In this document: one piece after another, positions 49,930 through 59,300 of the stretch
Numbering within the stretch: position 1 is the stretch's first letter
Layout of the letters: each line of letters starts with the position of its first letter
DNA from: CAYXDO01 sp964463485
GTDB taxonomy: Bacteria; Myxococcota; Kuafuiibacteriia; Kuafuiibacteriales; Kuafuiibacteriaceae
Reading direction: 5' to 3'
Assembly: GCA_964463485.1 (NCBI GenBank)
Contig: CAYXDO010000026.1
Coordinates: 1 to 64,000, forward strand
Length of the DNA: 64,000 nt
Translations under genes and position numbers: made by a program
Notes under the pieces: generated by a model
Told to the model about the DNA's origin: nothing
Seen by the model: the letters and a program-made list of their open reading frames with translations, nothing else
Databases searched by the model: none

Positions 49930-51040
49930 GGAGGAGCTCCCGAGTACGTGTGATGACTTCTTCGACTTGCGCGTCGGTCTGATTGAAAAACAGCGGAAGT
50001 CTCACCAAACACGAGCTCAACCGGTCGGTGTTCGGAAGGGAACGACCGTCGTGATATCTCTGCCCGAACGGAGAGCTGTGCAGCGCGACATAGTGAAAGG
50101 GCGTGACGATACCGTGCCCTCGCATGGTGGCGATGAAGCGCTCCCGTTCCTCCGGCCGCCTCAGCACGATCGCGAAGAGGTGAAAATTCGGGTCGTTCGC
50201 CGCGCTCGGTCGCACGTACCCGGCCCCCGCCCGCTCGAGGTCTTGGGCCAGCGCCTCTTCGTAGCGACGCCAGATCACCGCGCGCCGGCCGGAGACTTCA
50301 TCCAGGCGCTCCAACTGACAACTCAAGTACGCCGCGCTGACATCGGAGAGCACCAGCGAAGAGCCGAGGTCGACCCAGGAGTACTTGTCGACGAGCCCAC
50401 TCAGAAATTTCTTCCGATTCGTACCTTTGTCCCGGTAATACTCGGCTCGCTCGACGAGGCTCCCGTCGCGAATCGTCAGCGCGCCGCCCTCGCCACAGCC
50501 GATGTTCTTGGTCTCGTGAAAGCTGATCGCCGCGCACGCGCCGAACGTCCCGAGCGGTCGACCCCGGTAGCTCGCGCCGATCGCCTGCGCAGCGTCTTCC
50601 AACACCGGGACCGACCCGACACGCTCGAGCAACCCATCCATATCGCATGAGTTTCCTGCATAGTGAACCGGAGCCACGCAGCGCGTCTTCTTCGACAAGA
50701 GCAAGTCCACTTCGGCGAGCGACAGATTGCCATCGGGGTCGACGTCGGCGAACCGAAGGGTCGCTCCCTTCAGCGCGAAGGCGTTGGCGGTGCTCACGAA
50801 GGTAAAGGACGGGACGATCACCTCGTCCCCGGGGCCCACGCCCAGCAGATGAGCGCCGAGCTCGAGCGCCTGGGTCGCTGAAGTCACGAGGAGAGTTCGT
50901 TGACCGAGCCGCGCCTCGAGCAGCTCCTCGCAGCGCCTGCCAAAAGGGCCGCCGCCCGCCGCGTGTCCGTTCTCCACCAAAGCCACGCGGATCGCCTCGA
51001 GCTCCGACCCGAGGAACGTGGGCTTGTTGAACGGAATCAC
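49919..51040 (-). CDS. WecE-like sugar aminotransferase (DegT/DnrJ/EryC1/StrS family)
   Basis: 373 residues. MIPFNKPTFLGSELEAI is the WecE/RffA opening. The PLP-binding lysine is Lys178 in SFHETKNIGCGEGG, with VLEDAAQAIGASYRG holding the pyridine-binding Asp. Conserved TSATQALELGAHL binds the phosphate. In Enterobacteria, WecE makes dTDP-4-amino-4,6-dideoxygalactose (dTDP-Fuc4N) from the keto sugar. It is the first gene of the nine-gene operon and sets its theme: an amino sugar. The substrate keto sugar must come from genes elsewhere (RmlA, RmlB). Confidence 0.9.
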   Translation of the reverse strand: MIPFNKPTFLGSELEAIRVALVENGHAAGGGPFGRRCEELLEARLGQRTLLVTSATQALELGAHLLGVGPGDEVIVPSFTFVSTANAFALKGATLRFADVDPDGNLSLAEVDLLLSKKTRCVAPVHYAGNSCDMDGLLERVGSVPVLEDAAQAIGASYRGRPLGTFGACAAISFHETKNIGCGEGGALTIRDGSLVERAEYYRDKGTNRKKFLSGLVDKYSWVDLGSSLVLSDVSAAYLSCQLERLDEVSGRRAVIWRRYEEALAQDLERAGAGYVRPSAANDPNFHLFAIVLRRPEERERFIATMRGHGIVTPFHYVALHSSPFGQRYHDGRSLPNTDRLSSCLVRLPLFFNQTDAQVEEVITRTRELLRGF

Positions 51041-51053
51041 ATGGCAAGCATAT

Positions 51054-51118
51054 CACGGTCCGAGGCGCGGAAGGCCACGGGCCTCGGATCAAGGGATCGC
51101 CCGCACCGTTGTCGCAGA
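51054..51118. repeat. 65-bp direct repeat, left copy
   Basis: Identical to 51431-51495 at 55 of 65 positions, beginning cacggtccgagg and ending cgcccgcaccgttgtcgcaga. The pair brackets the dispersed element copy B, like a duplicated insertion border, but it is too long for a transposon target duplication. The intervening gap (51041-51525) carries no gene. Confidence 0.65.
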
Positions 51119-51144
51119 TGCCGCCCAGCTTGCCGAGAGACTCG

Positions 51145-51310
51145 CGCCGATGTTGCAGCAGGAACCCAAGCCGTCTCTCGATGAGTGAGACCCTAGCTCG
51201 CTAGCCAGCCAGTAGCGTCGAAATTCGCCGCGGCTCTGCGAGGACCTCGTGCCCGCGCCCGTGCCCGTGCCCGTGCCCGTGCCCGATCCTAATCCTGCCT
51301 CACGATCCCA
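51145..51310. repeat. Dispersed GC-rich inverted-repeat element, copy B (inverted)
   Basis: Its reverse complement matches copy A: a tandem cgggcac block, then gcacgaggtcctcgcagagc, tttcgacgctactggctg and gggtctcactcatcgagagacgg. The second arm is missing or has diverged. The 485-bp region 51041-51525 that holds it separates divergent operons, so it overlaps promoter space. Confidence 0.7.
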
Positions 51311-51430
51311 GGGGGGGTGTCTTCAGATCACCGGTCCCAATGCCGATCGGTTAGAGCCTCGGTTCAATCCCGGTCCCGGTCCGGATCCTGAGTGCGCTGC
51401 CGGGTCTGAGTCCGTCATCGGCGGCAGCAA

Positions 51431-51495
51431 CACGGTCCGAGGCGGGCAAGGCCGCGGGCCGCGCTTCGAACAATCGCCCGCACCGTTGTCGCAGA
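51431..51495. repeat. 65-bp direct repeat, right copy
   Basis: See the left copy at 51054-51118. It ends about 30 bp before the Rieske gene start. The common word atcgcccgcaccgttgtcgc is perfect in both copies. Confidence 0.65.
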
Positions 51496-51525
51496 GCGAG
51501 TTTCGGCGTTGAACCCGGCCCCCGA

Positions 51526-52596
51526 GTGGTGTCCAATCGCGCCGTGCTCTCGCCGATGCGCGCTTCCATGGGTCGCCTCGCCGAGCACTGGTACGCCGCC
51601 GCCCGCGCCGAAGAGCTCCCGAGGGGTCGACCGCTTGGACGGACCCTCCTCGGCGAGTTGCTGGTCCTGTTCCGAGATGAGCGGGGCGACGCCCACGCGC
51701 TCGCCGATCGATGCCTTCACCGAAACGCCCTCTTGAGCGAGGGGGTCGTGGTCGGAGGATGCGTAGCCTGCCCGTACCATGGTTGGACCTACGACGCCGA
51801 CGGCCGATGTGTGAACGTGCCCTCGGAGAGTCGCGACGGCAGCCCGCGAACCGAGCTCACCCTCGAAGCCTTTCCGGTCCGCGAAGAGCATGAGCTGATT
51901 TGGGTCTACATGGGTCCTTCGAAGCGACCCAGAGGCAACCCGTTTCCCATGCCGGTCAAGCGCGGCGACGGATGGGGCTCCTACTGGATGACGACTCGGT
52001 TCGATAACGACGTCCCAAACCTCGTAGAAAATTTCATGGACGTCCCCCACACCGTGTTCGTCCACCGAGGCTGGTTCAGGACCAGGAGCCGAAAAAAAGT
52101 CGGGATGAGTGTAGAGCGCACCGAGAGCTCCGTGCTCGTCACGTACGACCAGCCCAACGACAGCATCGGCTTCACGCGTCTGTTGGCCAACCCGCGCAGA
52201 CTGCCGATGGTGCACACCGACAAATATTACCTGCCGGCGACGACCCGCGTAGATTATGCGTTCGGAGACGAGGCTCGCGCCTTCATCATCACGAGCACCT
52301 GCCGGCCGATCTCTCCGAGCGAGACCGAGGTGTTCACACTCATCTCCTTCAAGCTCGGACGCGTGACGCCTTACATCCGCCCGCTCCTGAATTGGTACAC
52401 GAAAAAAGTGATTCACCAAGACGTGGAGATCATGGAGATTCAGGGAAGGAGCTTGCGCCACCATGGCGCTCCCCTGTTTGCTTCGACGCCCGCAGACACG
52501 CTCCACGTTCACATCGAGGCGCTGCTCGAGTGGGCTGCCTCCGAAGAAGGTCCGCCGCCCCCTCGCGTGGTCGATCGGGTGGAATTCTGGATCTGA
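51526..52596 (+). CDS. Rieske non-haem iron oxygenase
   Basis: 356 residues from GTG 51526; ATGs at 51556 and 51568 are equally possible and no ribosome site decides. The Rieske [2Fe-2S] ligands are Cys63-x-His65 (CLHRN) and Cys82-x2-His85 (CPYHGW). The mononuclear iron site is NFMDVPHTVFVH, with Asp, His and His in the family spacing. This is the vanillate demethylase / phenoxybenzoate-dioxygenase type. It hydroxylates or demethylates a small molecule with electrons from a separate reductase, not found here. It is followed by one base, then a GNAT gene, so the two are an operon. Confidence 0.88.
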   Translation: MVSNRAVLSPMRASMGRLAEHWYAAARAEELPRGRPLGRTLLGELLVLFRDERGDAHALADRCLHRNALLSEGVVVGGCVACPYHGWTYDADGRCVNVPSESRDGSPRTELTLEAFPVREEHELIWVYMGPSKRPRGNPFPMPVKRGDGWGSYWMTTRFDNDVPNLVENFMDVPHTVFVHRGWFRTRSRKKVGMSVERTESSVLVTYDQPNDSIGFTRLLANPRRLPMVHTDKYYLPATTRVDYAFGDEARAFIITSTCRPISPSETEVFTLISFKLGRVTPYIRPLLNWYTKKVIHQDVEIMEIQGRSLRHHGAPLFASTPADTLHVHIEALLEWAASEEGPPPPRVVDRVEFWI

Positions 52597-52597
52597 G

Positions 52598-53749
52598 ATG
52601 AGCGCGATGGCTGGGCCCGAGCCGTTCACCTATCGGGGGGATGACTGGCAGTTGCGATACGCTGCGCCCTCGGACAACGATCGACTCTGTGAGCTCTTCC
52701 GGTCGATTCATCTCGAAGCCGCGCTCGACCTCACTCAGGAGCGCGACCCGGATTTTTTCTCGCTCTTGCGGATGCACGGAGGAGCTCACGAGACCTGGGT
52801 CGCCGAAGGGCCAGGGGGCTCGGTGGAAGGTTGCGGAAGTCTCGCCGTCCGGCCCGGCTGGGTGAGCGGCGAGGTGCGACCGGTGGGTTATTTGTGCGAT
52901 CTTCGAGGGACCCCCGCGCTGCGAAAAGGTCGGGTCCTGCCCAAGGCGTTTCGCATCGCGCTCGAGTGGGCCCGGGCGCGGCATGGCGTCGAGAGCTTCT
53001 ACACGGTGGTCATCGACTCGAACGCGCTGGCGCGTAAGGCTCTCACCGAAGACCGCGAACACCGGAGGGAGCAGCCCATTTTCCGGCCGATGACTCCCTT
53101 CAACATGACTTCGGTGCAATTCGTGGGCAAGGGTCGCCGACCGGTTCGATCGGTGGACTTCGTCCGACCGACCGAGCGTGCCGAGCTCGTGGACTTCTTT
53201 CGACGCCAGCAGGAGTTGCGGTTGTATGGGGAGGTCGTCGACGACGGCTGGCTCGACCGTCGCTTGGCTGCTTGGCCTGGGTTGTCGCTCGATCGGTTCG
53301 TCGTCGCCAAGAGCTCGGGAGGAAGAATCGTGGGTTGTGCCGCACCCTACGATTCGGCCCCGTTCAAGCGGACACGAGTGCTCGGTTATCACGGATCGAT
53401 GAAATGGCTGCGGGCCCTACACGACGGAATGGTCACGGTCCGAGGCGGCGTGAAGCTGCCCAAGCCCGGGGAGTGCTTTCGGTTCGAATTCATGAGTCAC
53501 CTCGAGGTCGGCGAGGATCCGAGTATCCTGAGCGATCTGCTGGCTTTCGTCTACCGGGCTCATGCAGCCTCGAACCTGCACTTTCTGAGTGCGATGATCC
53601 CGCGCGGATCGGCGCTGGACGGCGCCTTCGCCGGCTTCATGGTCACTCGGACCCCGATGACCGTGTACGGCGTCGCGCTGCGCGGCAGCGAGATGAGCCG
53701 GTTCGACTTCGGCACACCGAGGCCCGGCTTCGAGATCGCGCTCAACTGA
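52598..53749 (+). CDS. GNAT-superfamily acetyltransferase, two-domain
   Basis: 383 residues from ATG 52598; the frame open to 52463 overlaps the oxygenase. The N-terminal GNAT-like part (about 15-145) reads RYAAPSDNDRLCELFRS and GYLCDLRGTPALRKGRVLPK, then FYTVVIDSNALARKAL. The C-terminal half (about 175-380) has a second similar fold (RPTERAELVDFFRRQQ, VVAKSSGGRIVGCAAPYD, LLAFVYRAHAASNLHFLS). Tandem GNAT proteins often modify small molecules or tRNA-bound groups. The start codon lies one base after the Rieske gene stop, so a shared pathway is inferred. The substrate is unknown. Confidence 0.75.
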   Translation: MSAMAGPEPFTYRGDDWQLRYAAPSDNDRLCELFRSIHLEAALDLTQERDPDFFSLLRMHGGAHETWVAEGPGGSVEGCGSLAVRPGWVSGEVRPVGYLCDLRGTPALRKGRVLPKAFRIALEWARARHGVESFYTVVIDSNALARKALTEDREHRREQPIFRPMTPFNMTSVQFVGKGRRPVRSVDFVRPTERAELVDFFRRQQELRLYGEVVDDGWLDRRLAAWPGLSLDRFVVAKSSGGRIVGCAAPYDSAPFKRTRVLGYHGSMKWLRALHDGMVTVRGGVKLPKPGECFRFEFMSHLEVGEDPSILSDLLAFVYRAHAASNLHFLSAMIPRGSALDGAFAGFMVTRTPMTVYGVALRGSEMSRFDFGTPRPGFEIALN

Positions 53750-53787
53750 AGGCGCCGCTTCGAGCACGATCATGGTATAGGTCCGCC

Positions 53788-55005
53788 ATGTTCAGGCGGT
53801 TCGCCTTGCTCTCCCTGATCCTGCTTCTCGGCTGTGACGATCGGGCGCGAAGGACTTCGAGCTCGACGCCGACGCCACGCACGGACTGCACGAGCGATTG
53901 GGAGTGTATCGACGGATCTTGTCGTTGTAAAAATACGGGCGACACCTGTCGGAGCGCCGAGACTTGTGAGTCTGAGTGCAGAGTTTGCAACAACACGTGC
54001 ACGCCCGACTGTTCGGGTCGCGCGTGCGGGCCCGACCCCCGATGCGGGACGAGCTGCGGGCTCTGCGCTTCGGGCACGTGCTCAGTGGCCGGCCAATGCG
54101 TGCAGAATTGCGATCCTGCCTGCGACGGGCGAGAGTGCGGTGCGGACCCAGTCTGCGGTATTTCATGCGGGAGCTGCTCGTCAGGCCGGTCCTGTGATGC
54201 GAATGGGCGGTGTTCGGGGACGGTTTGCACGCCGAGCTGTGGCTCGCGGGAGTGTGGGCCAGATCCCGTGTGCGGCGTGTCCTGCGGCTCTTGCAGCACC
54301 GGAACGTGCAACGCCTCGGGCACGTGTCTCGGCGGCGAGGTCGAGTGCGTGAGCGGCTTTGCGTCGGATTGCGACGACGCTGGCGAGCGCTGGACGGGGA
54401 GTCTGTGCTGCATGGACGCACCAGCCACTTGCTGGAGCGGGTTCGCGTCCGACTGCGACGACGCGGGGGAGCACTGGACTGGCTCGCTCTGCTGCGTCGA
54501 CGCACCGAACGTCTGCGTCGATGGGTTTGCGTCGGACTGCGACGACGCCGGAGAGTTTTGGACCGGCTCGACTTGCTGCGTAGGAGGCCAGGCCGAGTGT
54601 GTAAATGGGTTCGCCTCGGATTGCGACGACGCCGGAGAGTTCTGGACCGGCTCCACTTGCTGCGTCAGGGCTCCGACCGTTTGCCTGAACGGCTTCGCCT
54701 CGGACTGTGACGACGCCGGAGAGCACTGGACCGGCTCGCTCTGCTGCGTCGACGGCCCTGCCGACTGCCTCGATGGGTTCGCTTCGGACTGCGACGACGC
54801 CGGGGAGCACTGGACCGGCTCACAATGCTGCGTCGACGGTCCCGCCCAATGCGTCGATGGGTTCGCGTCAGATTGCGACGACGCTGGAGAAAACTGGACA
54901 GGTTCGAAATGCTGCGTTCCGGGCGCCTCTCGGTGTGTGACGGGCTTTGCCGCGGACTGCGATGGCCCAGGAGAGCACTGGACAGGCTCCCTGTGCTGCA
55001 TCTGA
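53788..55005 (+). CDS. Cysteine-rich repeat lipoprotein
   Basis: 405 residues from ATG 53788. The signal is MFRRFALLSLILLLGC (Cys16 lipidated). Residues about 65-180 hold three ~35-residue units with CGPDPVCGVSCGSC and CNASGTC-type pairs. Residues 180-405 are eight tandem 28-residue units, each C-x2-GFASDCDDAGE-x-WTGS-x-CC, four cysteines per unit, plus a fixed acidic turn (DCDDAGE) that could bind calcium. DNA of the units is nearly identical, showing recent duplication. The protein must be an oxidised, exported surface fibre or ligand-binder. I know no named family for the 28-residue unit. The downstream gene starts before this one ends. Confidence 0.85.
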   Translation: MFRRFALLSLILLLGCDDRARRTSSSTPTPRTDCTSDWECIDGSCRCKNTGDTCRSAETCESECRVCNNTCTPDCSGRACGPDPRCGTSCGLCASGTCSVAGQCVQNCDPACDGRECGADPVCGISCGSCSSGRSCDANGRCSGTVCTPSCGSRECGPDPVCGVSCGSCSTGTCNASGTCLGGEVECVSGFASDCDDAGERWTGSLCCMDAPATCWSGFASDCDDAGEHWTGSLCCVDAPNVCVDGFASDCDDAGEFWTGSTCCVGGQAECVNGFASDCDDAGEFWTGSTCCVRAPTVCLNGFASDCDDAGEHWTGSLCCVDGPADCLDGFASDCDDAGEHWTGSQCCVDGPAQCVDGFASDCDDAGENWTGSKCCVPGASRCVTGFAADCDGPGEHWTGSLCCI

Positions 55006-56234
55006 GGTCCCGACCTCGAAGGGAGCCCGCGCGTCGACCTCGCGCCTGGCCGATTGTCGCACTCATCGGTGTCGGCGCCTGCCGGGAGTCGGACGAGGCG
55101 AAGCTGAGCAAGCTCGTCGATCGGTTCGAAACCCACGTCTACGTCGGACTCAAGGTCGCAGCGCTCGATCCGGAGCGAGACTCCGAAGTCAAGGAGGCGC
55201 GACGACTCATCGAGGAGCTCAGCACGACCACCAGCACCGCGGGACTCGACGCACGGGACGCCTTGGTCCTCGGCAAGGCGGCATGGACGCTGCGCTCGGT
55301 GGGAGCGAAGGAAGTCCGCAGAGGGAGGGACTCGGAGCTTCCTCCGCTGCTTCCGCTCCTCACGAGCTCGACCTCGATCGATCGCTCGACCGATCACGCG
55401 CTGCTCCTTTTGGGGCTGCTCGCGCTGAAGGTCCATCCGAAGGCTCCGGTGCCGGTCTCGAACGCGCTGCTCTTGTACGAGGCGTGGATGGCCGGCGAGG
55501 CTCCGCTCGAACCCTCACTCGAGCCCATCGTTCGGGCCGCACAAGCTTATGCCATGGCGTCGAGTGACTTGTGCGACCTGGCTTCGAAATTCTCGGACCT
55601 CCTCGACAAGACACCCACAGGGACAAAAGGAGACGAGCTCGCACGCATCGCCGGTATGGCGATCGGCATGGGTCACCTCGCGGCCCACGCCCCTCAGGAA
55701 GCGGGGCTGATCATTACGCTGTTGTTGATCGAACACGTCCCGTGGGTGCTGCGGTTCGTCGCACACGTCTTTACCGCGCGTTGTTGGGATGGACGGAAGA
55801 ACGAGGAGCGCGCGGCCACGGAGTGGAGGCGCGCGCTGGATGTCGCTGCGGGCGTAGGCGTGCCCGAGGCCGAGCTCTCGTTCTTGCGCGCGCACCTGGC
55901 GCTTCGAGCGGGTGATCTTGCGGAAGTCAAAGTGCAGCTTTCGCGCGCCGAAAGTACGACCCTGCTCGACGACGCGGAGAGGACTCGGCTCCGAACGCTC
56001 GTAGCGTCGATCGATCCGGACGAAGGCAAGCTCGAGGAGCTCCTGAGCTCCGCACGAATCGCTCGTTTCATTACGTCCATCGTGATCGGCCGTCTGGAGG
56101 CGGCAGGCGCGCTCGACGTCCCCGAGCTGAAGGCGCTCGATCCGGCTCGGCTCTGGTTGGGTGTGGTCGAGCGCTCGAGGCAGCACGTCGCCGGCTGGTC
56201 AGGTTGGCTTCGAGCGCAATGGGAAGCGCTGTGA
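54993..56234 (+). CDS. Helical-repeat lipoprotein of unknown function
   Basis: 413 residues from GTG 54993, overlapping the previous gene by 13 bp. The frame opens at 54825 within it. The N-terminus is very basic (about 9 Arg in 18 residues), followed by PIVALIGVGAC (lipobox, Cys30). The rest is alpha-helical with repeat-like pairs: LLLLGLLALKVHPKAPVPVS, FVAHVFTARCWDGRKNEERA, LSFLRAHLALRAGDLAEV. TPR-like packing is likely. No family is recognised. The Arg-rich start would be unusual for a signal; a later start might shorten it. Confidence 0.6.
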   Translation: MLHLRSRPRREPARRPRAWPIVALIGVGACRESDEAKLSKLVDRFETHVYVGLKVAALDPERDSEVKEARRLIEELSTTTSTAGLDARDALVLGKAAWTLRSVGAKEVRRGRDSELPPLLPLLTSSTSIDRSTDHALLLLGLLALKVHPKAPVPVSNALLLYEAWMAGEAPLEPSLEPIVRAAQAYAMASSDLCDLASKFSDLLDKTPTGTKGDELARIAGMAIGMGHLAAHAPQEAGLIITLLLIEHVPWVLRFVAHVFTARCWDGRKNEERAATEWRRALDVAAGVGVPEAELSFLRAHLALRAGDLAEVKVQLSRAESTTLLDDAERTRLRTLVASIDPDEGKLEELLSSARIARFITSIVIGRLEAAGALDVPELKALDPARLWLGVVERSRQHVAGWSGWLRAQWEAL

Positions 56235-56349
56235 GCCGCTCCGAAAGTCGTCGCGTGTCGACGGACCTCCGCTGATCCATTCGTGCCCGCGAAATCCGCT
56301 CGCCCATTGGCTCCGACTGAGTTATTGGCCCCTTCGAGCTCGTCCCATC

Positions 56350-59300
56350 ATGGTCATCAAGTCTATCCTCCCGAAGCTCAACCCGTTGGCCGGCGCGGCG
56401 GCCAAATCAAAAGCCAAGGCGAAGCCGATCAAGGCCAAGGTCGCCAAGGCGACGAGCGCGCCCGCCGATGCCCTCGAGTCGACGAACAAGTCCGCCGCGG
56501 TCGCATCGATCACACCGACGCAGGCTCCTTCGGCGCCCTCGATCCCGGGCGTCTCCGAGACGTTCCCTGTCCAGGCGCTCGAGTCCTTGGACGCAAAGGG
56601 GCTCTCGGGGCAGACCTTCATGCTCGACGGCGGATCCTTGCGCGGCTTGAAGCTCCGCACGCGAAGAATCATCGACGGCGACAAGCCCGGGTTCGAAATC
56701 CTGTTCAAGCTGACGTCGTCGAAAATCCCGGGACTCCTCGAGAAGCTCGACAAGGCCGGCGCGAGCACGACAGACCTGTCTTTTCGAGGCCTCGAGCTCG
56801 GCGAAGATGGCGTGGCCAAGCTCAACGCCGCCAAAGGAGTGATCTCGACCTCGAGCACTCACGCTCCGCCCGATCTCGACAACACCGCGACCAAATGGGT
56901 GCGCCGACTCGAGGATCAAAAAGGGGGGGTCATCGAGGTCGTGAACGACAAGGCGGCGCTGGCCGTGCGAGGCCTCGTTCGCATCCAACTCAGCGGCGAC
57001 GACAAGACCTGCAACAAACAACTCGACGGTTTGATCAAGTCGCTGGGGTTGCAGTCGATCTTCGCGCCGCCCACGACTCACTCGAAGCAAGTACACGCCT
57101 TGATGCACGTCCTGTGGCAGGTCGACTCGAAGCAGGCCGACAAGCTCGCAAAGGGAGACCTCGACAAGGTCAAGCCGGCCGACCTGGTCAAGACGTTGGA
57201 GAAACTGGGTTACTCAAAGGAGCGAATCAGCGGGCTCCGCTACGAAGACACGTTCGAGGGACACTTCTCCGTGGTCGATCCGCAGCAAGCGGAGGAGCTC
57301 GCAAAGGCCGGAGCTCGGTATTTGTATTCCACGGTGACTTCACCGGAACATGTACTGTCGATTCTGAGAAATGGGCAGAAATCGTCGCTCCAGCGCTACG
57401 AAGACGGGATGATCGTCAACGGGATGAGTACGATCGCCGACTTCAGCACGGGCGGTGCCGTGGGTGTGTTCACGCGGCTCGTCACTCAGGACGCGATCTA
57501 CAACGGTCAGGGTTGGACTGGTCGTACCTACAAGCTGCTCCAAAGTTACAAACAGCTCGGTCGAACCGACTGGTACGGCTGGAACGGCGACTACTTCGGC
57601 CGGCGATGGGATCTCGACTCGAAGGTCAACTTTGGCCGGGGGCTCGTCGAGTCGATCGACGATGGGAAGACGTACAAGACGACCAACGAGCTGATTTTCA
57701 CGGCCGGCAATCGTCCGGAGAACATCGAGCGGGTGATCGCGACGACCGAGTCCGACCGCCAGAAGTTGATCGAGCACCTAGAGAAGCAAGGGTACCAGCC
57801 GCACAACGGGCTCTCGTTGTCGGAGTTCGTGGTGTTGTCGCCCAAATTCTTGCCCTACGGGCCGTCTCCGTACGACGTCACCGACCCCAAAAAGTTCGCC
57901 AGTGAGGCGCTCGCGGCGGCCAAGACCGGGAGCTCCGCGCAGCTTCGGTGGTTTCTCATCGAGGGTCCGGCCGACGCAGGAGCCAAGGCGGAGCTCGAGA
58001 AGAAGTGTTTGCTCGACCCGAAGCTCCGGCAGTACGCGCTCGACGCGGCGAAGATCAGCGGTCGCTTCGCGATGGCGCCAGAGGAGCTCGGGAAGCTCAT
58101 CAAACAGCTCAAATCGAAGAAGACCAAGGAAGGCCCGAAGATCCTCGAGGCGCTGGTGAAGTCGGCGGCCGAAGCCTTGTTCCGTTCCGGAGCCAAGGAG
58201 GCCGCGGCGCTCCTCGCGTCCAAGCCCTCCAAGGCGAGCTACCCAGGTCCCTACGAGCTGAGTGACGATGTCTGGGTTCGCATCTACGAGTCACTCGCGA
58301 AGCTGGAGGGGGGGACGACCAACCCGTGCTTCGAGCTCGCGATGAAGACCCGCGCAGAGAAGCTCCTCAAGGATGGGAACGCCGGCTTCCGGAAGTTTCT
58401 GCAGTCGACGCCGCTAGTGAATCCGGCCGACCCGGCCGCGTGGCTCGCCGCGGAGGCCAAGAAGGTGGCGGGGGGCGGAGAGAGCTTGGAGCTCGCGCTC
58501 TTCGTGGCTCAAACGCAGCCCGACTCGATGGGCCAGGTTCGAAAGCAGCTCCTTGCCGCGGACGGGCACAAGACCGTCGAGATCCTGCGCTCGACCCTCG
58601 TCGAGCAGAAAGACCTCGGAATGAGCGGGCAGGAGCTGAATACGCTGCTCGATTCGTTGCCTGCCGACTCCGCTTCGAAGAAGGTCCTCTTCGATGAGTT
58701 CCCGGACGCGCTCCTCAGAACCGGCGACGCCGACCTGCTCGCCAAGCTCGAGGCCCATCACGGTACGAAGAGCCCCCAGCTGGCGATCAACGACTCGACG
58801 CGCTGGACTCAGCTCGCCGAGGCGCTCGTGGCGAAGAAGGGCGCGCTGCCGGCCGGCTTTCTCTCCAACGTGCTGGGCCGGGGCGCCTACTGGCTGCAGC
58901 ACTCCGCTGAGTTCATGAAGCGCCTTGGCGAGCTCGATCACCTGTTCGATCTCAGCGACCCAACGGCATACCTCGCGGAGGCGACTCAGAACTGGAAAGC
59001 CGGCAGCCCAGCGCCGTTGAAGCTCATGTGGCTGCTCCTCGGCCCCGAGGAGACGCGACCCTTCCGAGCGCAGGCCGCGGTCGCGACGCTCCGATCGAAC
59101 GACTACTACGTACGCAACGCCCTTCACTACGCCAAGACATACAGCGGCAAAGACGCGCTCCCCCTCGACGCCGCCGAGCTCAACTCGGTGATGAAGCAAC
59201 TGACGGACGACCCAAAGGACGCCAACGCGAAGACCACATTCCTCAGCACCGCTGGTCGCCAAATTCTCACGAAGGGCGACGCCACCTCCTTCGGCCTGTT

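Noticed and set aside
49919..51040. Reading the operon as a luminescence (lux) system
   Set aside because: No LuxA or LuxB homologue is present; the neighbours are sugar and lipid-carrier enzymes.
53788..55005. Tandem repeats as a possible CRISPR array
   Set aside because: The repeats are in-frame coding units without spacers; the other tandem repeats in the window have no spacers either.
53742..55436. 564-residue Ser/Gln/Pro-rich open frame on the minus strand
   Set aside because: Antisense of the eight-repeat lipoprotein; its apparent repeats only mirror those of the plus strand.
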